Source of the DNA: Candidatus Sumerlaeota bacterium
GTDB taxonomy: Bacteria > Sumerlaeota > Sumerlaeia > MWCT01 > JAUWMI01
DNA: 64,000 nt
Assembly: GCA_030613245.1 (NCBI GenBank)
Contig: JAUWMI010000009.1
Span: forward strand, 1 to 64,000
Direction: 5' to 3'
In this document: piece by piece, positions 35,085-44,141 of the stretch
Numbering within the stretch: the stretch's first letter is position 1
Layout: each line of letters opens with the position of its first letter
Translations under genes and position numbers: made by a program
Notes under the pieces: generated by a model
Database searches by the model: none
What the model saw: the letters and a program-made list of their open reading frames with translations, nothing else
Told to the model about the DNA's origin: nothing

Positions 35085-36500
35085 ATGGGAGATCCGGAAA
35101 AGAAAAAAGCTGCACTGCGCATTCCGCGCCAGAAAATGCCCCATCTCGGCCTCCATCTACGCAAGACAACGTTTCAGGAGGTACCTCTTGGGTACTCTGC
35201 GAAGCAGGCACGACTCGAAGCGCAGCGCTGTCTCCAGTGCAAGCGCACCGTTTGCATTCAAGGGTGTCCGGTTTTGATTGATATCCCGGCGTTCCTGCAG
35301 CTCATTGTAGATGGTGACATTATCGGCGCATCCCGCAAGATCAAAGAGGCTAACGCCCTGCCTGCTATCTGCGGCCGCGTTTGCCCACAAGAAGATCAAT
35401 GCGAAAAGACCTGCGTTTTGGCTAAGAAAGGCGAGCCGCTGGCTATCGGACGCCTTGAACGCTACGTTGCCGACTACGAGCGGGAGCACAACGCCGTGGA
35501 AGTCCCACCTCTGCCACCGCCAACAGGCAAGCGCATCGCCGTGATCGGGTCTGGCCCGGCCGGACTTATCGCTGCCAGCGAACTCGCACTTAAAGGCCAC
35601 GATGTCACCATTTTCGAAGCACTTCACAAGCCCGGTGGCGTGCTCGTGTACGGCATTCCCGAGTTCCGCCTTCCCAAAAAGATTGTCGAAGCCGAGATTA
35701 ACTACATCCAATCGCTTGGCGTGAAGATCAAGACCGGCTACATAATCGGAATGTTATACAGCGTAGACGAGCTCTTCGCCCAGGGCTTTCAGGCGGTCTT
35801 TATTGGTATAGGTGCAGGCTTGCCCCGTTTCCTCAACATTCCTGGTGAGAATCTCTGCGGCATCTTCTCGGCCAACGAGTTCCTTACTCGCGCCAATCTC
35901 ATGTTTGCCTACGATTTCCCGAGGGCTGACACGCCCATCGTCGTTGGCAAGAAGGTGGTTGTGCTCGGTGCAGGAAATACCGCCATGGATGCGGCCCGCA
36001 TCGCCATTCGCCTTGGCGCCGACGATGTCTGCATTGTCTATCGCCGTACACGCGCTGAGGCCCCTGCACGCATCGAGGAAATCCAACGCGCGGAAGAGGA
36101 AGGCCTTAAGTTTCATTTCCTCATGGCACCTACCCGCTTTATTGGCAACGACGATGGCTGGCTTCGCACCATGGAATGCATCCGTATGGAGCTCGGTGAA
36201 CCCGACGACTCTGGTCGCCGCCGTCCCGTCCCCATACCCGGCTCTGAATTCATAATGGAGGTTGATACGATCGTCAATGCAATCGGCAGCGGCTCCAATA
36301 CCATTCTCTTCCGCACAGCGTCTGATATTGAACGCAGCAAATGGGGCACCATCGTCGCCGACGAAGAAACCGGCTTGACCTCCAAAAAAGGGGTTTACGC
36401 AGGTGGCGACATCGTCACTGGAGCCGCGACCGTGATCCTCGCCATGGGCGCAGGAAAAGCCGCAGCCGTAGCAATAGATGAATACCTCGCAACGCTCTGA
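35085..36500 (+). CDS. NfnB-like glutamate-synthase-type (GltD family) subunit
   Basis: 471 residues. The N-terminal region binds two [4Fe-4S] clusters (RCLQCKRTVCIQGCPV and CGRVCPQEDQCEKTC). Two dinucleotide-binding motifs follow: FAD at VIGSGPAGLIAASELALKG and NADPH at VVLGAGNTAMDAAR. The order and spacing after the alpha subunit identify the NfnAB/SudAB pair rather than true glutamate synthase, whose large subunit is absent. The complex is cytoplasmic. Confidence 0.9.
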   Translation: MGDPEKKKAALRIPRQKMPHLGLHLRKTTFQEVPLGYSAKQARLEAQRCLQCKRTVCIQGCPVLIDIPAFLQLIVDGDIIGASRKIKEANALPAICGRVCPQEDQCEKTCVLAKKGEPLAIGRLERYVADYEREHNAVEVPPLPPPTGKRIAVIGSGPAGLIAASELALKGHDVTIFEALHKPGGVLVYGIPEFRLPKKIVEAEINYIQSLGVKIKTGYIIGMLYSVDELFAQGFQAVFIGIGAGLPRFLNIPGENLCGIFSANEFLTRANLMFAYDFPRADTPIVVGKKVVVLGAGNTAMDAARIAIRLGADDVCIVYRRTRAEAPARIEEIQRAEEEGLKFHFLMAPTRFIGNDDGWLRTMECIRMELGEPDDSGRRRPVPIPGSEFIMEVDTIVNAIGSGSNTILFRTASDIERSKWGTIVADEETGLTSKKGVYAGGDIVTGAATVILAMGAGKAAAVAIDEYLATL

Positions 36501-36688
36501 CCGCCTCGCCATAGGGGAGAGGATCAAGGTTTACCCGCCTCAGGCGAGGCGAGGTTGAAAATGCGCCTTGTGCGTAGGGATTGCCTTTCCTTTTTACTAC
36601 CCGAAATGAGAACTCATTTGAGAAAGAGCCACGAATAATTCCAAACCCTGCTCTACACACAAATTGCGAACGCCGTGAGTTCGACAAT

Positions 36689-37114
36689 ATGATGGATTCC
36701 GGCGTCTACCATCTACTGATCTTTGTGCGCTCGGGTCGTCACATTGAGATCGGGCGGCTCGGACGCTATTGGTTTCCGCGCGGCTATTACGTCTATACCG
36801 GCCGGGCGAAAAAGGGGTTGCAGAAGCGGCTGGAGCGCCACTGGCGACACGATAAAAAGCGGCGATGGCACATTGATTATCTGCTTCATCACGCGCAGCT
36901 TATGGGAGAAAAAAAGTGTTTGACAAGGGCGGAGCGGGAATGTTTGCTAAACGGGCGAATTTTACGTCGCTCCAATGCTCAGGTGATTGTGAAAAAATTC
37001 GGCGCATCGGATTGCCTGTGCATTACTCATTTAGCGTACTTTAGCCACCGGCCTCGGTGGTTGCACGTAAAGCGCGCAACGCGTAGAAAGAAGACGATGC
37101 TGACCCGAGCATAG
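36689..37114 (+). CDS. GIY-YIG domain protein (DUF123)
   Basis: About 141 residues. YHLLIFVRSG, the GRLGRYWFPRGYYVYTGRAKKGLQKRLERHWR segment and KRRWHIDYLL are typical of DUF123, a GIY-YIG-like family found alone or fused to endonuclease III. The nuclease activity is not proven for the family. A longer frame begins at 36581, but the family start matches the ATG pair at 36689/36692. The tail is Arg/Lys-rich. Confidence 0.8.
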   Translation: MMDSGVYHLLIFVRSGRHIEIGRLGRYWFPRGYYVYTGRAKKGLQKRLERHWRHDKKRRWHIDYLLHHAQLMGEKKCLTRAERECLLNGRILRRSNAQVIVKKFGASDCLCITHLAYFSHRPRWLHVKRATRRKKTMLTRA

Positions 37115-37181
37115 AGAAGCTAGTTTCTCCGTGTACCGCGGTTACAGCTGCATACAAATTTAATTTGGAGGAGGCGTTTTA

Positions 37182-40148
37182 ATGAGTCCGAAATACGTGT
37201 ACTTCTTTGGTGGAGGAAAAGCGGCTGGTCGTACTGAAATGAGAAACCTCCTGGGTGGAAAAGGTGCGGACCTGGCTGAAATGACCAATATTGGCATTCC
37301 TGTTCCCCCCGGGTTCACAATCACTACAGAAGTGTGCACCCACTATTACGAGCATAGAAAAACCTACCCAAAGGGTCTGCGCCAGGAAGCTGAAAAAGCG
37401 ATGAAGCAGGTAGAGAAAATAATGGGCGCGAAGTTTGGTGACCCGAACGATCCACTGCTGGTCTCGGTACGGTCAGGTGCGCAGGTCAGTATGCCTGGGA
37501 TGATGGAAACGGTGCTTAATATTGGCCTGAACGAAGAGACCATCCAGGGCTTGATTGCCAGGACGCAGAACAAGCGCTTTGCCTACGACGCCTACCGTCG
37601 CTTCATTCAGATGTATTCGGACGTGGTAATGGAGAAGGCCGAACAGGTGGGGCTACCCGAAGAAGAGAAGAAGCAGGGTATCCGCGAGCAGCTTGAGCAT
37701 GAGATGGATCGCATGAAGAAGGCGAAAGGTGTAGAGCTTGATACGGATCTTGATGCTGAGGATCTCAAGACGCTGTGTCGGATTTTTAAGGCAAAGGTAC
37801 GCGAGTTTCTGGGTCGTGAATTTCCTGAGCAGCCCAAAGATCAGCTCTGGGGCGCTATTGGTGCGGTCTTTTCATCGTGGAATGGCAAGCGCGCAATAAG
37901 CTATCGGAAGATTAACAAAATTCCAGATCACTGGGGCACAGCGGTCAACGTGCAGGTGATGGTGTTCGGGAACATGGGAAATGACTCTGCCACGGGCGTT
38001 GCGTTTACACGCGATCCATCGACCGGGGAACGGCGCTTTTTTGGCGAGTGGCTGCGCAATGCGCAGGGCGAGGACGTGGTAGCTGGCATTCGCACACCTC
38101 GGCCGATAAACATCGCTGGGAAGCGAAAAGGTGAGAAGCCTCTTCCTTCGCTCGAAGAAGAGATGTCCCAGATCTACAATGAACTGAAAGGCCTCTATGA
38201 GAAGCTCGAGCGACATTACAGGAATATGCTTGATATAGAGTTCACCATTCAGCAAGGCAAACTCTGGATGTTACAAACGCGCGTGGGCAAGCGCACTGCA
38301 CTGGCGGCGATCAGGATCGCCGTGGATATGGTGAATGAGAAGATGATCAGTCAGCGCGAGGCAGTGCTGCGCGTTGCCCCGGAGCAGATAGATCAGTTGT
38401 TACACCCCATGATTGATCCAAACGCGCAGAAAAAGGTAATTGCGAAAGGCTTGCCAGCATCGCCCGGTGCAGCGAGCGGGCAGATAGTGTTTACCGCAGA
38501 CGACGCGGAGGAGCAAGGCAATGCAGGCAGGAATGTGATCCTGGTACGCCACGAGACCTCGCCGGAAGACATTCATGGTATGAATGCGGCAAGGGCAATC
38601 CTGACCGCAAAAGGAGGCATGACGTCGCACGCAGCCGTAGTGGCGCGCGGCATGGGCAAGTGCTGTATCGTGGGCTGCGGCGCCATCCATATTGACTATG
38701 CACAGAAGCAGTTCACGGTCAATAGCCGCGTTTACAAGGAGGGCGACTCGATCACCCTGGACGGCAGCAGCGGTGAAGTCATGGAGGGTGTTGTGGCGAC
38801 GATTAAGCCAGAAATGGATGAGAACTTTGTGACGCTGATGTCGTGGGCTGATCGCTTTCGACGCCTTGGGGTCTGGACAAACGCTGACACTCCGAAAGAC
38901 GCCAAGGTCGCACGGAACTTTGGTGCTGAGGGCATCGGGCTATGTCGCACTGAGCATATGTTCTTCGACGAAAGCCGGATCGCTGCAATGCGCGAGATGA
39001 TTATTGCTGATTCCCAAGAGCAGCGCGAGAAGGCGCTGGCGAAGATTCTCCCCTACCAGAAGAATGATTTTTTAGGTCTCTTTAAAGTCATGGAGGGCTT
39101 ACCAGTAACAATTCGCCTGCTCGACCCACCACTCCACGAATTCCTTCCGCACGACGACGAGGCCATCTCTGAGCTTGCACAAAACATGGGGGTGCCGTTT
39201 GATAAGCTGAAGGCAAAGGTTGGGCAATTGCACGAGCTCAACCCAATGCTCGGACATCGGGGATGCCGGCTGGGTATCAGCTATAATGAAATTACGGAGA
39301 TGCAAGCCCGGGCAATCTTCGAGGCTGCAGCCGAGTTGACTCAGCAGGGGAAAAAGGTGCTGCCCGAAGTGATGGTGCCGCTCGTCGGCATTGTGAAGGA
39401 GTTTGAGGATCAGAAGCGTGTGATTGATCGAGTAGCCAGGGAGGTAATGGCAAAGTACGGCGTCAAGTTCACCTATCACGTAGGGACGATGATCGAAGTG
39501 CCACGGGCAGTGCTGGTGGCTGATCAGATTGCTCGAAGTGCAGAGTTCTTCTCATTCGGTACCAACGACCTGACACAGATGACATTCGGATTCAGCCGCG
39601 ATGATGCGGGCACGTTTCTGCCAGAATACGTTGAGAAGGGCATTCTGGCAGACGATGTATTCCAGACTATTGACCAGGAAGGCGTCGGTCAACTGGTAGC
39701 ACAGGGTTTAGAGCTCGGGAAAAGTGCGAATCCGAAGCTAAAGATCGGCATCTGCGGAGAGCATGGCGGAGACCCGCGGTCAGTGGTGTTTTGCCACCAC
39801 GTGGGACTGGACTATGTGAGTTGCTCACCGTATCGCGTGCCTATTGCGCGCCTGGCAGCAGCCCATGCAGCAATTAAGGAGATGAAAAAGAAGGCAGGAG
39901 CGCCTGCAAAAACAGCAAAACGAAAAGCCGTAAAGAAAAAGGTTGCGAAGAAGCCGAAAAAGCAGTTGCTAAAGAAGAGACCCACGAGCAAGGCAGCGAA
40001 GAAAAAGACTAAAGCAAAGAAATCGGCTGCCAAAAGACCTTCTAAAAAGAAAACGAAAAAGACGCGGGCAGCTTCACGTCGGGCGAAGAAACCCGCGAGG
40101 AAAACAAAGGCCAGAAAAACAGCCAAAAAGACGCGCACACGCCGCTGA
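37182..40148 (+). CDS. ppdK: Pyruvate, phosphate dikinase with histone-H1-like C-terminal tail
   Basis: 988 residues; the family is normally about 870-890. It interconverts pyruvate, ATP and phosphate with PEP, AMP and PPi. The nucleotide-binding domain begins FGGGKAAG and GGKGADLAEM; the phosphohistidine domain has GGMTSHAAVVARGMG (catalytic His with the regulatory Thr two residues before); the PEP domain has GLCRTEHMF, GTMIEVPRA and SFGTNDLTQ. The last 87 residues (902-988) contain 46 Lys/Arg with Ala, Thr and Pro, like an H1 or Alba tail, and lie outside the enzyme fold. GGAGGAGG precedes the ATG. Confidence 0.95.
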   Translation: MSPKYVYFFGGGKAAGRTEMRNLLGGKGADLAEMTNIGIPVPPGFTITTEVCTHYYEHRKTYPKGLRQEAEKAMKQVEKIMGAKFGDPNDPLLVSVRSGAQVSMPGMMETVLNIGLNEETIQGLIARTQNKRFAYDAYRRFIQMYSDVVMEKAEQVGLPEEEKKQGIREQLEHEMDRMKKAKGVELDTDLDAEDLKTLCRIFKAKVREFLGREFPEQPKDQLWGAIGAVFSSWNGKRAISYRKINKIPDHWGTAVNVQVMVFGNMGNDSATGVAFTRDPSTGERRFFGEWLRNAQGEDVVAGIRTPRPINIAGKRKGEKPLPSLEEEMSQIYNELKGLYEKLERHYRNMLDIEFTIQQGKLWMLQTRVGKRTALAAIRIAVDMVNEKMISQREAVLRVAPEQIDQLLHPMIDPNAQKKVIAKGLPASPGAASGQIVFTADDAEEQGNAGRNVILVRHETSPEDIHGMNAARAILTAKGGMTSHAAVVARGMGKCCIVGCGAIHIDYAQKQFTVNSRVYKEGDSITLDGSSGEVMEGVVATIKPEMDENFVTLMSWADRFRRLGVWTNADTPKDAKVARNFGAEGIGLCRTEHMFFDESRIAAMREMIIADSQEQREKALAKILPYQKNDFLGLFKVMEGLPVTIRLLDPPLHEFLPHDDEAISELAQNMGVPFDKLKAKVGQLHELNPMLGHRGCRLGISYNEITEMQARAIFEAAAELTQQGKKVLPEVMVPLVGIVKEFEDQKRVIDRVAREVMAKYGVKFTYHVGTMIEVPRAVLVADQIARSAEFFSFGTNDLTQMTFGFSRDDAGTFLPEYVEKGILADDVFQTIDQEGVGQLVAQGLELGKSANPKLKIGICGEHGGDPRSVVFCHHVGLDYVSCSPYRVPIARLAAAHAAIKEMKKKAGAPAKTAKRKAVKKKVAKKPKKQLLKKRPTSKAAKKKTKAKKSAAKRPSKKKTKKTRAASRRAKKPARKTKARKTAKKTRTRR

Positions 40149-40247
40149 GAGCGTCATAAAGAAATCTATTCTGTGATAATCTCCGTGACTCTGTGGCAGC
40201 CTTTACAAAAGGTGAAATTGCAATAGCAATAAGAAGGGGGATAAATC

Positions 40248-40514
40248 ATGAGCAACGCATCGGAACAGTCGCAGCGATTCACGTTCAAGGGTTACGTGAT
40301 TATCAACCTGATCTTCTGGGCATACTGTCTGCTTCAGTTCTTCGTGGTGAAATGGCTGATTAGAGACATGACGGGACTGATCTTCTTCTTCGTTGTACTC
40401 GCAGTAGGATTTACGCTCGTCTCAATTTACGACGGTCTGTATGAGCGCTTTTCGCGACCAGAAGGGACAGAGGAATCAGCAGACCGGCCTATCACATCCG
40501 AAACGCAGGGCTAG
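40248..40514 (+). CDS. Small membrane protein, unknown function
   Basis: 88 residues with two hydrophobic segments (YVIINLIFWAYCLLQFFVV and GLIFFFVVLAVGFTLVSI) and a polar C-terminal tail; I recognise no family. The ATG is preceded by AAGGGGG. It is 99 bases after ppdK and is followed by a clear terminator. Confidence 0.6.
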   Translation: MSNASEQSQRFTFKGYVIINLIFWAYCLLQFFVVKWLIRDMTGLIFFFVVLAVGFTLVSIYDGLYERFSRPEGTEESADRPITSETQG

Positions 40515-40583
40515 CATACAGGGCAGAGGATACCCCATAAGGTAAAGTTGATCTGAAACACAGGCTTGCTCATGAACCCAAAC

Positions 40584-40616
40584 AGGCGAGATGGAGCCGT
40601 CTCGCCTATTTCATTT
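40584..40616 (+). terminator. Rho-independent terminator
   Basis: AGGCGAGA (40584-40591) pairs perfectly with TCTCGCCT (40600-40607) around an 8-base loop, followed by ATTTCATTTTT. It lies between convergent genes and ends the ppdK/small membrane protein transcript. Confidence 0.85.
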
Positions 40617-40637
40617 TTGGCGGAGAATTCACAAGGC

Positions 40638-42635
40638 TCAAGGCGAGGATAGAGTAGCTGTAGAGGGTGAGCCAGGGGTACTGGGTTGGTCGTGCGTGCC
40701 GGGCACAGCCGGGGTAGAAGTTTCGGAGGCCTGTCTTTCTTTTGCCCATATTTGTCTGTCAAGCTCGAGAGAGACCCATTCATAGAGCTGGTTATATTCA
40801 TATTGAGCAGCGGGGCGCCGGGCAAAGTAGATACGCCAGTTCTCGAGGGCCTTCTTCTTCTCGCCCAGATTCATGTATGCCTCGCCGAGGCGAAGGTAAA
40901 TTTCGCTGGCCACCAGCCGCTCGCGCAAGCGTGTCAGGTGATGGACTGCCTCGTCGTGGCGCTTCTCATCGAGGAGAAACACAGCGTAAGCGCTGCGGCA
41001 GTCGGAATGCTCCGGGTTCAGTGCAAGCGCCGTGCGGAATTCCTGCTCTGCATCTGCTTTCGCATCATACTGAAGCAGAATAGTTGCCCGCTTATAGTGG
41101 TAATCGCTTTGCATGGGAACCAGGCTCAACCCCAGAGCAAGTGCAAACCCCATCGCCATCACGCCCACCAGCACGTATGCAACCCAGGGGGTCGGCAAAA
41201 ATCGAAATTCCAGCTCACGCGGTATTCTCATCTTCTCGACATAAGCAGTGATCTTCAACTGTCCATAGTCGAGTTCCAGAGGGAGCAGGAATTGCGATCG
41301 TGCCTTTTGCGTTTTGTCTTTCAACACTATCGGAATGCACAGGAGAGAAAAGAAGAGCAGCGTTGTGGTGGGAAGCCGAAGCGGATAGTTCATCATTGAT
41401 TGAATAACAAACGCGCTCATACAGGCGATTGCGCAAAGGCGGATGAGATAATTTATCTTGCCTGAACGTGTGAGCCCATCAGCCAGATCTCTGTAAAAGA
41501 GAGCGATGATAAACACCATGGCCCCCAGGCCAAATACGCCCAGCTCGGCCCAGAGATGCAGCAGCTCGTTATGTGCTGCATTAGTATATGCGCCAGCGTA
41601 TACTATAAGATCGGGTCGTCCAAACAGCATTGGCGAGAATTCCTGCACGTAGCGGTAGGAGAAGTTGCCTGCGCCAATGCCCAGCCAAGGATTTTTCCGG
41701 ATCATCTCTGAGGTATTGGCCCAGATGACAAGCCGGGTTGGCCAGCCAGCTTTCCAGCGCTCCGATTCAAAAGCCTCGCGGAAAATAGAAGGTCGGTGCG
41801 GATTAAGGCGATGATTCGTTGTATAGAAAAGGGTGATCACGGCGAAGCCCGCGAAGAGCACGGCCAGGCGCACCGCCTTGCGACGCCAGAATCGTTGCGA
41901 CTCGTGGCGAACCAGCATAAAGCCCAGCACGAGGCATGCGACGATGACGCTGGCATTCGAGGTTACCGACCAGCAGACAATCATGCCGGCGTACAATACG
42001 CCCAGTGCGCCAAGCGTGAAAATCTCCCGCACCTTGCCGCGCACGTAAAGGTAGAGGAGCAGTGCGACGGGAAACACGAAAGCCAGATAGTCGCCAATGT
42101 AGTTCGTATTGCCGAGACCCGCACTCAGAAAGCCGCGCCAGTCCGAGAGGCGAGGCACAATAGGCAGACGGCCCGGGGCAAATGCCTGCATAAAGTCCTG
42201 ATAAAGCACCCAGACACCCGTCAGAAAAGCACTGGCCACGAGCGCCCACCCCAGTATCATCACGCGCCTCCGGTTCCCATTAAGATAGTCCTGAAGCACC
42301 AGGATGATCAGGTAAATCATGAGGAGAAACCGGATGTGGTCTTTGGCAAGTGACCAGCTCTGGGCTTTGACGAGGGAGAGAAAGTTTATGACGAGAAACA
42401 CGAGCAACGCAACGTTCAGGTAGCTAAGCGACAGCCGAAAAGGACGCCCCCGCACCAGCGCTATAAGTGTTAAGCCCACGAGCAGCAGGCCAAAAAAGCT
42501 AATCCAGACGGTCTTCGGCAGATCGAAATTGTTATAGGTGTATGGATTGATGTAGAGAGCGGTCCCGCCCAGGAGAAGTAGCAGGCAGAGAGTTCTTCCT
42601 TGTCGGCATAAATATAGCAATTTGCCTTCAGACAT
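40638..42635 (-). CDS. O-antigen ligase family protein with C-terminal TPR
   Basis: 665 residues. About a dozen membrane segments, a Wzy_C-type periplasmic loop (NPWLGIGAGNFSYRY, then AHNELLHLWAELGVFGLGAM, the conserved H-N-E motif), and a C-terminal TPR part (about 520-620, QEFRTALALNPEHSDCRSAY). The C-terminal end is Ser/Thr/Pro-rich. The family transfers or polymerises glycans, either as O-antigen ligase, Wzy polymerase or pilin glycosyltransferase; the TPR addition is common in uncharacterised members. Substrate unknown. Confidence 0.85.
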   Translation of the reverse strand: MSEGKLLYLCRQGRTLCLLLLLGGTALYINPYTYNNFDLPKTVWISFFGLLLVGLTLIALVRGRPFRLSLSYLNVALLVFLVINFLSLVKAQSWSLAKDHIRFLLMIYLIILVLQDYLNGNRRRVMILGWALVASAFLTGVWVLYQDFMQAFAPGRLPIVPRLSDWRGFLSAGLGNTNYIGDYLAFVFPVALLLYLYVRGKVREIFTLGALGVLYAGMIVCWSVTSNASVIVACLVLGFMLVRHESQRFWRRKAVRLAVLFAGFAVITLFYTTNHRLNPHRPSIFREAFESERWKAGWPTRLVIWANTSEMIRKNPWLGIGAGNFSYRYVQEFSPMLFGRPDLIVYAGAYTNAAHNELLHLWAELGVFGLGAMVFIIALFYRDLADGLTRSGKINYLIRLCAIACMSAFVIQSMMNYPLRLPTTTLLFFSLLCIPIVLKDKTQKARSQFLLPLELDYGQLKITAYVEKMRIPRELEFRFLPTPWVAYVLVGVMAMGFALALGLSLVPMQSDYHYKRATILLQYDAKADAEQEFRTALALNPEHSDCRSAYAVFLLDEKRHDEAVHHLTRLRERLVASEIYLRLGEAYMNLGEKKKALENWRIYFARRPAAQYEYNQLYEWVSLELDRQIWAKERQASETSTPAVPGTHDQPSTPGSPSTATLSSP

Positions 42636-42856
42636 GCGCGTTCCAGGAGATACAAAGACTTAACGATAGACACCTAGGAGAGAAACTGAGAATTGTAAAC
42701 AAAAAATTACGTTTTGCTGCGTGGCCTGGCCTACCCAGAATTAATCCCCAGGCACAGCTCCTTCGTATTTCGAATAGAGAAAACGGAAATCTTCGTGCAC
42801 TTCGTGCGCTTCGTGGTATATATATTCAGAACCAATTACCACGAAGAATGACACCA

Positions 42857-42881
42857 GGGCAGGCGCAAGACCTGCCCCTAC
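42857..42881 (+). repeat. GTAGGGGC-family palindrome, left arm reduced
   Basis: GGGCAGG-CGCAAGA-CCTGCCCCTAC; right outer arm complete, left arm lacks GTAG. Confidence 0.7.
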
Positions 42882-42914
42882 AACGGGAAAATCATCCAGG
42901 ATGAATATAGTATC

Positions 42915-43771
42915 CTGGACTTTAGAACTTTTGCCAAGTGACTTGAGTGCGGTGAGGCTTTAATGGCGCTATATGAAGGGCATTATCGCTCTTTGTACAG
43001 CTAAAGAAACAGCGGATGGCCTTGAGGGTCTGATTATTAACGCCACATTGTCATTTCAACTTTGCAGCTATCTATGCGCTTCAATCGTAGGGGCAATTCA
43101 TGAATTGCCCCTACAAAGCTTGCATGCGTACCATTAACTATACAAACATCAATAAGAGCGCTATGAAAGGCCTTAAGATACACGAATTATCCACGATACC
43201 TTTATTTTAGGCCGTCTTGAGGCGGTCTCTACTTTGCACCCACCTTCAGGTGCAATGAGGCTTTAATGGCGCTACATAAAGGGCATTAAGATACACGAAT
43301 TTTGAACGATACCTTTATTGTAGGCCGCCTTGAGGCGGTCTCTACTTTGCACCCACCTTCAGGTGGGGTGAAAGCGAAAGTTGGCTAAATAAGAACTAGG
43401 GCGCTTTAGCGTCGCTTATCCACCCGCGGCTTTAGCCATTGCTATCTGAGCACTGAGCCACTGCGAGAAGCCACGCTGAAGCGCGCTGTGCGAAAGAATG
43501 CTTCTTTTACCCCCCCAGCTAAAGCAGGGGGCAAAGAAGAGTCCGCCGAGGCGGACTAAAACCAAAAGGCCACATTCTCCTTTGGGCAATATGGCAAAGG
43601 GGTCATAGCTGAAAAGCCAGAGCTCTGGGGATTTCGTTCAGTTTGCATTCAGGGCTTAAAGTGAACGAAATTCACCGCGCCAAAGGCGGGTAAATCGCCT
43701 GGACGACCTTGCCTAAGGCTCACAATAGCTTTTTGGGCTTGAAGCATTCAAAAAGTTCTAAAGCTCAGTAA
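42915..43771 (+). mobile_element. MITE-like mosaic non-coding element, copy B
   Basis: An 857-base relative of 5326-5969 with the same ends: CTGGACTTTAGAACTTTTGC on the left and the inverted match AAAGTTCTAAAGCTCAGTAA on the right. Shared modules in the same order are GGCCGTCTTGAGGCGGTC, CCCACCTTCAGGTGGG, GGGCGCTTTAGCGTCGCTTA, ACGCTGAAGCGCGCT, a CCCCCAGCTAAAGCAGGGGG variant, and GTCCGCCGAGGCGGACTAAA. Copy B also carries a tandem duplication of an about 110-base module (about 43155-43370) and an insertion (about 42980-43150) that includes a GTAGGGGC palindrome. There is no coding potential for a transposase. Confidence 0.65.
43087..43114 (+). repeat. GTAGGGGC-family palindrome inside element B
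   Basis: GTAGGGGC with inner arms AATTCATGAATT and GCCCCTAC; a perfect 28-base palindrome nested in the mosaic element. Confidence 0.85.
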
Positions 43772-43820
43772 CTTAGAGCACATAACAGAGCCATGATGGC
43801 ACAACGTGCAAATTCAGAAT

Positions 43821-43848
43821 GTAGGGGCGTTTAATTAAACGCCCCTAC
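43821..43848 (+). repeat. GTAGGGGC-family palindrome
   Basis: Inner arms GTTTAATTAAAC; perfect 28-base palindrome 49 bases after element B. Confidence 0.85.
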
Positions 43849-44141
43849 AACTATGCGTGGCATCCGCCTAGGTGGATGAATCTACACGGGCAAGTTAGAA
43901 AATGCGCCTGTGGCGTGATGCCCGTGCTACGTTGAATGGCACAGTTGAAGGCCAAGCATTCGCACAAAAACAAGGCCTTCACCGGCTTCGTTTATTTATG
44001 CGAAAAGCAATAAGAAAGAGACGGCTTACCCGGATGGACACCACGGCTAGCACCTGGTCCGCCTGTGCGTTCCTTGTTTATTCAGAGCGGGAAATCCGCG
44101 TCCCTATGAACATCCTAACCCCAGTGCCTCCAGCACCCGGC

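Larger units (their letters stand above)
42636..44141 (+). other. 1.5-kb non-coding repeat region
   Basis: No convincing gene. It contains a CTTCGTGCACTTCGTGCGCT repeat (about 42789), a palindrome at 42857-42881, mosaic element copy B (42915-43771), and a palindrome at 43821-43848 followed by an ATGCGTGGCATCCGCCT motif that recurs at about 53439. An open frame at 43902-44153 looks random. Confidence 0.65.

Noticed and set aside
35085-36500. Glutamate synthase small subunit
   Set aside because: The preceding gene is the flavin/[2Fe-2S] alpha subunit typical of NfnAB, and no GltB large subunit is present.
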